From Paludibacteraceae bacterium (lineage in GTDB: Bacteria; Bacteroidota; Bacteroidia; Bacteroidales; Paludibacteraceae): 6,106 nt of DNA. The notes under the pieces are model-generated. The model ran no database searches. It saw nothing but the letters and a program-made list of their open reading frames with translations, and was not told where the DNA came from. The position numbers and the translations under genes were made by a program. The stretch covers positions 1-6,106 of the forward strand of contig CANFFA010000162.1 in NCBI GenBank assembly GCA_947445425.1, read 5' to 3'. This document shows, one piece after another, positions 1 through 5,778 of this stretch (position 1 is the stretch's first letter; every line of letters starts with the position of its first letter).

Positions 1-204
1 ATTAAAACTGGAATAAACACCCAAATGATCGGTAAAGGCGTATCCAGCTGAAATGCCTGACTGCAAAAAAAAGAGACCTTTATTTCCTGATAAAACAGCA
101 TCCCCTTTTTCTTCAAAAACCATTACTGTTTGCTTGGTAGGAAGATAAAAATAAGTCCCACAAGATTGTAAAACAAATGGCAATAGGAATATTAAATACC
201 TCAT
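1..204 (-). CDS. Putative lipoprotein, N-terminal part only (runs off the left edge)
   Basis: The minus strand is open for 68 codons from an ATG at 204 to the window edge, so the C-terminus is missing. The N-terminus is a short hydrophobic signal peptide ending in a lipobox (LQSC, Cys15), followed by GTYFYLPTKQ. This is a typical Bacteroidota lipoprotein start. Residues 42-68 contain FFLQSGISAGYAFTDHLGVY; the 'AGYAFTDHLGV' pattern resembles the strand-and-turn sequence found in small Bacteroidota outer-membrane beta-barrel proteins, so a membrane-associated barrel is a reasonable guess, but no family is assigned. It starts 10 bp after the stop of the preceding lipoprotein gene and is probably the third gene of that operon. 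There is no Shine-Dalgarno; the leader is A/T only, as is usual in this phylum. The lipoprotein call is solid; the function is unknown. Confidence 0.8.
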   Translation of the reverse strand, partial: MRYLIFLLPFVLQSCGTYFYLPTKQTVMVFEEKGDAVLSGNKGLFFLQSGISAGYAFTDHLGVYSSFN

Positions 205-214
205 ATTAAATAAT

Positions 215-694
215 TTATTTATCAAACATTTTGGGTTCTACAGTCAGAACGTAATTAATCGTAATTTTAAAAGTGGAAGAGGATCTGGAATATAGACTAC
301 TGCCTGTTTCTCTAATAAATTCAGAATCCCACTGATTTTTAGAGGAGTAAAAATTGGAATTTAGAAAAATAGTATCCTTACCCTCTAATTGATAGATTTT
401 AAACTTTGAAACAAATTGCTCAAATTTCGAAAGTTCCATCCATAGCCTATCTGGAGATTTTGGAAATCCTTTTATTGTATATTCATTAGGCCTAATTGAG
501 TCTAGATTTGGGCTTAGGTAGTATATTGTAGAATCATATTGATGACCATAATCTACATATATAGTTGTGTCAGTGTGATTATTTATATACAAATACTCTG
601 ATGACAATGGATCTGTATTCTTATCTTCACAACTTAAAAATACTAGGAAAAACAGACAGAATGGAAGCAGGAATTTATTATGCATCGTCCTCAT
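215..694 (-). CDS. Small lipoprotein of unknown function
   Basis: Encodes 159 residues. Residues 1-22 form a lipoprotein signal peptide (basic/polar start, hydrophobic core, LVFLSC with Cys22 as the lipidated residue). The residues right after the Cys are acidic (EDKNTD). In Bacteroidota, acidic residues close to the lipidated Cys are part of known surface-export signals, so display on the outer face of the outer membrane is possible but inferred. The mature part (about 137 residues) is rich in Tyr, Ser, Thr and Asn and looks like a compact beta-rich domain, including NNHTDTTIYVDY near residues 38-49. I recognise no enzyme motif. The start at 694 leaves a 13-bp gap to the upstream gene; a second in-frame ATG three codons later (685) would serve equally well. 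It is the middle gene of the three-gene lipoprotein cluster and has no promoter of its own that I can see. Confidence 0.82.
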   Translation of the reverse strand: MRTMHNKFLLPFCLFFLVFLSCEDKNTDPLSSEYLYINNHTDTTIYVDYGHQYDSTIYYLSPNLDSIRPNEYTIKGFPKSPDRLWMELSKFEQFVSKFKIYQLEGKDTIFLNSNFYSSKNQWDSEFIRETGSSLYSRSSSTFKITINYVLTVEPKMFDK

Positions 695-707
695 GTTTAA
701 CTGAAGA

Positions 708-1136
708 TTAATAACTGTTTTGAAATAGATAATAAATTAAAAGACCGCCTAGCATAACACCATTATAGACCCAGTATCCCGTACTGAATGGCGGAAGCGT
801 AATGATTTGATTGAGAAGCTTTCCCTGCTGAATATCAAAGATGATGCGTTGATCTAATTTATCTTTATAAGCGAAATTGGAACTCATATAATGGAGTTCA
901 TACTTGCCTTCTGGGAGATTTTCGAACGTAATAGATTTAACGAATTTATTGTCGATAATTAGGGAATCGTTAAGTAAAACGAAAGTCTTTTCAGTAGGGT
1001 AGGCGGGTTTAAATACTGCCTTTCCCGTACCAACATTTGAAGGTTGGTAGGTATAATAATAATTTAGGGCGCAAGATGAAAAGAGGGATGAAAAACCTAT
1101 CACAAGCAGAAAGCGAATTATTTGGGGAGTTTTCAT
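708..1136 (-). CDS. Small lipoprotein with a hydrophobic C-terminal segment
   Basis: Encodes 142 residues from the chosen start. The signal peptide ends in LFSSC with Cys22 as the predicted lipidated residue, followed by ALNYYYTYQPS. The middle contains ENLPEGKYELHY, a pattern common in small beta-sandwich domains of the PEGA/carboxypeptidase-regulatory kind; this likeness is weak. The last ~24 residues include YWVYNGVMLGGLLIYYLF, hydrophobic enough to be a membrane segment, which is unusual for a protein already anchored by a lipid. An in-frame ATG at 1154 would add six residues, but the TACCTTTG promoter box ends at 1164, so that start would leave a leader of only a few bases. The ATG at 1136 gives a leader of about 20 bases and a more typical signal peptide (MKTPQIIRFLL). 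It is the first gene of the lipoprotein cluster. Function unknown. Confidence 0.82.
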   Translation of the reverse strand: MKTPQIIRFLLVIGFSSLFSSCALNYYYTYQPSNVGTGKAVFKPAYPTEKTFVLLNDSLIIDNKFVKSITFENLPEGKYELHYMSSNFAYKDKLDQRIIFDIQQGKLLNQIITLPPFSTGYWVYNGVMLGGLLIYYLFQNSY

Positions 1137-1163
1137 TTTAACATAGATTTTCATATTTTAGTG

Positions 1164-1171
1164 CAAAGGTA
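1164..1171 (-). promoter_or_regulatory. Bacteroidota -7 promoter element for the lipoprotein operon
   Basis: Read on the minus strand this is TACCTTTG, an exact match to the Bacteroidota primary-sigma -7 consensus TAnnTTTG, followed by CACT. Transcription should begin roughly at 1156-1160. The upstream -33 region is A/T only and has no TTTG/TTG at the normal 19-21 bp spacing, so only half of the consensus is present. It is the only candidate promoter seen for the three lipoprotein genes. Confidence 0.6.
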
Positions 1172-1256
1172 AATAAAATTAACTTATAATTAATTTAAAC
1201 TTAAATTTATAATTTGAAAGTGTTGAATAAACTAGATCTAAAGAATTGATTTATAG

Positions 1257-1287
1257 TTGTCTTAATGTCGATTAATTTTTACCTTTG
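1257..1287 (+). promoter_or_regulatory. Bacteroidota promoter (-33 TTG, -7 TACCTTTG) for the nucleotidase gene
   Basis: TTG at 1257-1259 is separated by 20 bases from TACCTTTG at 1280-1287. Both elements and the spacing fit the Bacteroidota TTTG-N19-21-TAnnTTTG promoter. The start of transcription is expected a few bases downstream, near 1291-1295, giving an untranslated leader of about 70 bases before the ATG at 1363. It lies back to back with the leftward lipoprotein promoter. Confidence 0.7.
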
Positions 1288-1362
1288 TGATTGAAACAAA
1301 AAGTTCCAATTGTATGTGTTTATCTCTTCAATCTAAGTATTCACGTTTTAACTCCATCTAAA

Positions 1363-2058
1363 ATGACTTACAAATACGTTTTTATTGACTTGGACGATAC
1401 ATTGTGGGATTTCCATAGTAATGCACGTTCGCTTTTAACGGAGATTTATGAGCAGCGTTATCTGGCTCAGTTTTTTGAGAATTTTGAGCAGTATTTTCAA
1501 CTGTATAGCAAGCGAAATTTGGAGTTGTGGGAATTGTATTCGAAGCGATTGGTGACGAAAGAATTCTTAAATCTGGAGCGTTTTCTTTATCCTTTTGTGG
1601 AAGTTGGCGTAGATAATGTGAGTTTGGCGGCAGAAATATCAGTTGAGTTTTTGGAAACCATCTCTACAAAAACAATTTTAATTCCGCATGCAAAAGAGCT
1701 TTTAGATTACCTTTTTCCAAAATATCCACTCACTTTAGTCTCCAATGGTTTTATAGACGTTCAGTTGCGAAAAATGAAAAGTGCTGGTATTGAGCATTAT
1801 TTTTCACATTTGGTTTTCTCACAATCGGCTAACGCTTTAAAGCCTGACAAAGCAATCTATGAATATGCTTTGCAGTTGAATAATGCTGTTGCTGAAGAGG
1901 TTCTGATGATTGGAGATAGCTTTCATGCTGATGTGATAGGAGCTCAGAATGCAGGAATTGATCAAGTTTACTTTAATCCTAGCGGGAGAAGCTTTGAAAA
2001 ACAAACTCCCCCAAGCTTTACAATAAAAGGCTTGGAGGAGTTGTTCTTCATTCTATGA
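1363..2058 (+). CDS. yjjG: HAD-superfamily noncanonical pyrimidine nucleotidase, YjjG type
   Basis: Encodes 231 residues, close to the usual length of about 225-230 for this family. All four haloacid dehalogenase motifs are present: motif I DLDDT with nucleophile Asp9 and acid/base Asp11; motif II SNG at Ser127; motif III Lys160 in KPDKAIYEYAL; motif IV GDSFHAD with Asp185 and Asp190 for magnesium. The helical cap (subclass I) lies between motifs I and II, around residues 17-100. The ending AGIDQVYFNP is typical of YjjG-like proteins. Known family members are cytosolic 5'-nucleotidases that remove phosphate from modified or mutagenic pyrimidine nucleotides and so keep the pool clean. The frame stays open upstream to a TTG at 1291, but that codon sits at the predicted transcription start and the extra 24 residues do not resemble the family, so the ATG at 1363 is chosen. 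Exact substrate range cannot be read from sequence. Confidence 0.9.
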   Translation: MTYKYVFIDLDDTLWDFHSNARSLLTEIYEQRYLAQFFENFEQYFQLYSKRNLELWELYSKRLVTKEFLNLERFLYPFVEVGVDNVSLAAEISVEFLETISTKTILIPHAKELLDYLFPKYPLTLVSNGFIDVQLRKMKSAGIEHYFSHLVFSQSANALKPDKAIYEYALQLNNAVAEEVLMIGDSFHADVIGAQNAGIDQVYFNPSGRSFEKQTPPSFTIKGLEELFFIL

Positions 2059-2064
2059 AGTTAT

Positions 2065-3822
2065 TTAACTTTCACTTTTTTCATTCATCAGTAGGGCTAC
2101 TGCATCGCTTAAAGATCCAGCCGGAATTACTTTCCCCATATTGACAAAGAAGATTTCATCTGCATTTTCAATCGTATTTAATCTGTGGGCAATAATTACG
2201 CGAGTGGTAGTTGCCGGTAGTTTTTTGAGGATTTTGTCCAATAACTGTTCGGTCATTGTATCTATATTGGCAGTAGCTTCATCTAAAATTAACAATTCCG
2301 GCTTGCGCAATACAGCACGCATAAACGCAATTAATTGCTTTTGACCCAAACTAATCCCCTCGCTACTCGCTTGTGTGTCAAGACCTTCGTCGAATCTTTC
2401 CAGTAAGCTTTCAAGTCCAGCTTCTGAAATTATTTTTTCTAATTGTTCATTGCTGTAATTTTGATATTCACTATTGCCATAAAGGATATTTTCCCTCACC
2501 GTACCCGAAAATAAGATGGGCTCTTGAAGAATAAAGCCTATCTTTTGACTTCTTTCTGCTGGAGTATAGGAACGAATATCTTTACCATCTAAAATCACTC
2601 TCCCCTTGGTGGAATCATAAAGCCTAGCGATCAGTGAAGCGGTAGTCGTTTTTCCACCCCCTGTAGGTCCTACAAACGCATAAGTCTTACCACGTTCTAA
2701 GTCAAAACTTACTTTGTGAAGTACTTCTTTGTTATCACTGTACTTGAATGATACATTTCTAAAGGTCAAATAAGAATTACTGGTTACACAAGCTGTACTT
2801 TCAGCAATGTTTAAATTGTTTTCTAGAGATAAAAGTTGAGAAATTCTATCCCAACCTGCCATTGCTACTTGGAAGTTTGCCCACAAAGCAGCCAATTGTC
2901 GCAAAGGATTGTAAAAATTATTTACATAAGCAATGAAACTGATCAATAGTCCCAATGTGAAATTGCCTTTTACAATTAAATAGATTCCCAATATCAATAC
3001 GATCAATTGCCCTAAATTGGCAGCAAAAGTATAGATGGGCATAAAAGTATTGTTGGCAATACCCGCTTTTATTGATTTTGAATAATTGTCTTGATTTACT
3101 TCCTCAAAACGTTTTCTAAAATAATCACGTCTATCGAAAGCAATAATCACTTTCAAATTGGCCAAACTCTCTTGAATCTCAGCACTTAATTCACCCGTAC
3201 TTTTCAAACTCTCAGCATTTCTACGTTTCACCCATGGGGATAAGAGTAAGGTTAGTATCCAGACGAATAAAGCTGGCAATAATACCGCAACACCCAATGG
3301 AAGATTCATACATAGCAGAAAAATACCAGCTCCCGTCATCGTAAAGATGCTTCCAATAAATTGCATCAAAGATTGTGAGAAAAAGATATTTACTTTGTCT
3401 GTATCATTGTTGATACGAGAAATTAGATCACCAGATTTGTTTTGATTGAAAAAATCAACGGGTAGTTCTTGTAGTTTGTTAAATACCGCATTGCGCAAAG
3501 TAAATAACATTCTTTGGCCAATACTTCCCATCAAACGCATTTGCATGTAATTGACAAAGAAGGCCAAGGTATATAGCACTAGCAGAATTCCTGAAAATAG
3601 CAGTACGCCATTGTACTCTTTGTTTTGTATATACGTGTCAATGGTATGCCCCAAAAGATAGGGTCCCACAAGATTTAGTATAGCATTTAATAAGATGGCT
3701 GAGAATGCAATGATGAGGTTTTTACGCTCATGGCTGATTAGCATCACTAATTTTTTGAGCGATTTGAGCGATGATGTTTTAGGTGCTGCCTTGTCTTCAG
3801 CTTTGTTCAAATTATAGTTCAT
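2065..3822 (-). CDS. ABC exporter half-transporter, catalytically complete partner (permease + ATPase)
   Basis: Encodes 585 residues from the chosen ATG at 3822. A six-helix type IV (exporter) membrane domain covers about residues 35-310, with helices near 36-54, 73-93, 153-174, 176-195, 263-286 and 289-305. The ATPase domain follows: A-loop Tyr361, Walker A GPTGGGKT (385-392), Q-loop Gln433, signature ISLGQ (490-494, not the usual LSGGQ), Walker B LLILDE with catalytic Glu515, and H-loop His546. The start at 3822 overlaps the upstream gene by 11 bp (ATGAACTATAA contains the upstream stop), which suggests translational coupling; an in-frame ATG at 3861 would add 13 residues and deepen the overlap to 50 bp. 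Paired with the upstream half-transporter, it probably forms a heterodimeric inner-membrane exporter of the TM287/288, BmrCD or LmrCD kind. A multidrug or lipid substrate is usual for such pairs, but the substrate here is not known. Confidence 0.93.
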   Translation of the reverse strand: MNYNLNKAEDKAAPKTSSLKSLKKLVMLISHERKNLIIAFSAILLNAILNLVGPYLLGHTIDTYIQNKEYNGVLLFSGILLVLYTLAFFVNYMQMRLMGSIGQRMLFTLRNAVFNKLQELPVDFFNQNKSGDLISRINNDTDKVNIFFSQSLMQFIGSIFTMTGAGIFLLCMNLPLGVAVLLPALFVWILTLLLSPWVKRRNAESLKSTGELSAEIQESLANLKVIIAFDRRDYFRKRFEEVNQDNYSKSIKAGIANNTFMPIYTFAANLGQLIVLILGIYLIVKGNFTLGLLISFIAYVNNFYNPLRQLAALWANFQVAMAGWDRISQLLSLENNLNIAESTACVTSNSYLTFRNVSFKYSDNKEVLHKVSFDLERGKTYAFVGPTGGGKTTTASLIARLYDSTKGRVILDGKDIRSYTPAERSQKIGFILQEPILFSGTVRENILYGNSEYQNYSNEQLEKIISEAGLESLLERFDEGLDTQASSEGISLGQKQLIAFMRAVLRKPELLILDEATANIDTMTEQLLDKILKKLPATTTRVIIAHRLNTIENADEIFFVNMGKVIPAGSLSDAVALLMNEKSES

Positions 3823-5560
3823 AGTGCTGCGTGCTTCTTTGTGAATTGTAAATTTGTGCATATTCCGATGAGCTGACTTTTAGCTCTTTGTGTGTACCAG
3901 TGGCCACCACTTCACCATCCATAAGGAGGACGATTTGTTCGAAATCTTTAATGGAGGTGATTTTTTGAGTTACGGATAACAAGGTAAGATCGGGATAATT
4001 TTTGGATAGATTACCGATAATCTTTTTCTCTGTTTGCTGATCCACCCTTGCAGTGAAATCATCCAAGAACAAGATTTTTGGATCTATTGCCAATGCTCTA
4101 GCCAACATAATTCTCTGTTTTTGACCGCCAGAAAGACTAGTACCGCGTTCCGAAACGATGGTTTCTAATTTATCAGGAAGGGCTTCAATGAATTCTGTTA
4201 GTTCGGCTGTGGCAATTGCTTTTTCCAAAGACTCTTCCGTCACTTTATCATTGAAAGCAATGTTTTCACGTAAGCTCATGTTGAAAATTACGCTGTCTTG
4301 AAATACAAAGCCTATTTTGCTGTGAAACAATTCTTTGGTATATTCTTTCATCGCTATACCATCAAACTTAATGGTTCCGCTATCGGCTTCTATTAAATTG
4401 GTTAATAGGTACAATAGCTGACTTTTTCCTGCGGCAGTTGGCCCAATGATCGCAGTGTGACTACCTGCTTTTACAGAGAAAGAGATGTTTTTAAGGATGG
4501 GTTTTTGATCGTAAAATAAGGAGACGTCCTCTAATTGAATGTCACCTTTAATGTCGGTGTCTATTTTTCCGCCTTCCGAGTTTTCTGGCGTATTTAGTAC
4601 ATCACAGATCCTTCCATAAGAAGCAGAAGCTTGGGCAATGATGTTGCTCATGAATCCGATCATCAGGATAGGGAAAATCAACATCATCAAGTAACTGTTA
4701 AAAGCTGCAAAATCACCCAAAGTCATGGTTCCATTGACGACAAAATGACCACCCAAAGCAAGAATGGTGACTACACCGACATTTGAAACCAGCATGATCA
4801 CTGGAATTAGGATGGTAAATAGGCGTAGTATAGAAAGTCCAATGTTTTTAGATTCAACATTTGCTTCATAAAATCTGAGGGTTTCTGGTTGCTGAGAATT
4901 TAGTACACGGATCAGAGCTGATCCCATAATGCTTTCATTGATGATTTTATTGAGTGAATCAATAATTTCACGTCCGCGTTTGAAGAGTACACCCACTTTC
5001 TTGATTACTACAAAGAAAGTTCCACCGATAATCGGTACAATTGCAATAATGGGTAGAGCTAAACGCCAGTCGAGGATGAGTAGAAAAATGCAGGTTCCAA
5101 TGATTACAAATACTGAAGAGATGATGATGATAAATGCCTGAGAAACAAACATTTTTATGGAATCAATGTCTGAGGTCAGGTTGGTGAGCAGTTTGGAGGG
5201 ATTTGATTTCAACACATAAGCATAGCTTTGTCTAGAAATTTTATCAGATAGTTGCGTTCTCAAATCCTTTGCTACCCTTTCGGAAGCATAGGTTTGCAAA
5301 TAATTTTGTGCTACTGTGAAAACGAAAATGGCCAAAGCGGCGGCAAGGAACTCCACCAGGACGATTTCTATGTTGTAATTATTGGTAGAGAATGAATCAA
5401 TGGTTCGACCAATAATGTTGGGGATTAACAAGTTGGCGCTGTTTCCAAGGATTGCCATTGCGATGAGTGCAGTGACCATTTTGGAGTAGGGTTTCAGTGT
5501 GGCAAATACACTGGGTTTTCTTGGCTTTTTTTCTTTGGGAGTTGATTTGTCTTTTTTCAT
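3812..5560 (-). CDS. ABC exporter half-transporter with degenerate ATPase site (permease + ATPase)
   Basis: Encodes 582 residues. A basic, lysine-rich N-terminus precedes six predicted helices (about 28-50, 66-86, 140-162, 165-187, 245-273, 283-310) and an ATPase domain. Its motifs are A-loop Tyr350, Walker A GPTAAGKS (373-380), Q-loop Gln421, canonical signature LSGGQ (476-480), Walker B ILFLDD where Asp501 replaces the catalytic glutamate, and SVTQK where Gln532 replaces the H-loop histidine. The Asp and Gln changes are those known from the degenerate half of heterodimeric exporters such as TM287 and TAP1. It is the first gene of a two-gene operon, and its stop lies inside the start of its partner. 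The frame extends to an ATG at 5605, but those 15 codons run into the terminator hairpin, so the ATG at 5560 is preferred. No consensus promoter is visible in the 43 bp between hairpin and start. Confidence 0.93.
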   Translation of the reverse strand: MKKDKSTPKEKKPRKPSVFATLKPYSKMVTALIAMAILGNSANLLIPNIIGRTIDSFSTNNYNIEIVLVEFLAAALAIFVFTVAQNYLQTYASERVAKDLRTQLSDKISRQSYAYVLKSNPSKLLTNLTSDIDSIKMFVSQAFIIIISSVFVIIGTCIFLLILDWRLALPIIAIVPIIGGTFFVVIKKVGVLFKRGREIIDSLNKIINESIMGSALIRVLNSQQPETLRFYEANVESKNIGLSILRLFTILIPVIMLVSNVGVVTILALGGHFVVNGTMTLGDFAAFNSYLMMLIFPILMIGFMSNIIAQASASYGRICDVLNTPENSEGGKIDTDIKGDIQLEDVSLFYDQKPILKNISFSVKAGSHTAIIGPTAAGKSQLLYLLTNLIEADSGTIKFDGIAMKEYTKELFHSKIGFVFQDSVIFNMSLRENIAFNDKVTEESLEKAIATAELTEFIEALPDKLETIVSERGTSLSGGQKQRIMLARALAIDPKILFLDDFTARVDQQTEKKIIGNLSKNYPDLTLLSVTQKITSIKDFEQIVLLMDGEVVATGTHKELKVSSSEYAQIYNSQRSTQHYEL

Positions 5561-5603
5561 CTTGGATTGTAAGCAGATAAATTTTTGGTACACATTCAAA
5601 AAC

Positions 5604-5642
5604 AAACAACCCTCTATAAAGTTTAATTATAGAGGGTTGTTT
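5604..5642. terminator. Bidirectional intrinsic terminator downstream of the tRNA gene
   Basis: A perfect 16-bp inverted repeat (arms 5604-5619 and 5627-5642) encloses a 7-base loop AGTTTAA. Read on the minus strand it begins 11 bases past the tRNA 3' end and is followed by GTTTTTG, a T-run. On the plus strand the distal arm runs into TTTTT at 5640-5644. The stem includes the CCCTCTATAA/TTATAGAGGG core. Its natural role is to end tRNA transcription before the ABC exporter operon, which is read in the same direction. Confidence 0.88.
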
Positions 5643-5653
5643 TTCAAAATTTG

Positions 5654-5727
5654 TGACCGCGATAGGATTCAAACCTATAACCCCCACATCCGTAGTGTGG
5701 TACTCTATTCAGTTGAGCTACGCAGCC
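5654..5727 (-). tRNA. tRNA-Arg, anticodon ACG
   Basis: A full 74-base cloverleaf folds on the minus strand. The acceptor stem pairs GGCTGCG with CGCGGTC (7 bp, including two G-U pairs); the D-stem is GCTC/GAGT; the anticodon stem CCACA/TGTGG encloses loop CTACGGA; the variable loop has 5 bases; the T-stem is ATAGG/CCTAT. The anticodon at 5691-5693 is ACG, which reads CGN arginine codons once A34 is edited to inosine. A20, C35 and G36, the main arginine identity bases known from E. coli, are present. The discriminator is A73, followed by CAA, so the CCA tail must be added after transcription, as is common in this phylum. Unusually, the D-loop has G18-A19 rather than GG and the T-loop is TTTGAAT rather than TTCGAAT. 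The two changes restore a pair at 19-56. Confidence 0.93.
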
Positions 5728-5748
5728 GGTACTTTTGTTTTGCGAGTG

Positions 5749-5778
5749 CAAAGGTAATTGAAATTTTGGAATTAGCAA
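5749..5778 (-). promoter_or_regulatory. Bacteroidota promoter for the tRNA-Arg gene
   Basis: On the minus strand TTG (5778-5776) is followed after 19 bases by TACCTTTG (5756-5749), matching both the -33 and -7 elements of the Bacteroidota consensus. Transcription would start near 5741-5745, leaving a leader of about 15 bases to trim from the tRNA. The -7 box and its flanks (TTACCTTTGCACT) are identical over 13 bases to the lipoprotein operon promoter. Confidence 0.75.

Noticed and set aside
2058..2071. AAGTT-ATTT-AACTT inverted repeat between the convergent stop codons, followed by a T-run on the plus strand
   Set aside because: The stem is only 5 bp and has a single G-C pair at most per arm; too weak to call a terminator, though convergent transcription may still end here.
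2141..2344. Plus-strand open frame opposite the ATPase domain of the downstream exporter gene
   Set aside because: Antisense shadow of a well-supported gene, with no recognisable protein features.
4929..5141. Plus-strand open frame opposite the membrane domain of the upstream exporter gene
   Set aside because: Antisense shadow rich in Met, Ser, Thr and Ile, as expected from the reverse of a hydrophobic coding region.
5604..5727. tRNA 3' end as an integration site for a mobile element
   Set aside because: No integrase gene and no direct repeat of the tRNA 3' end is present in the window, and the terminator directly follows the tRNA as expected for an undisturbed locus.
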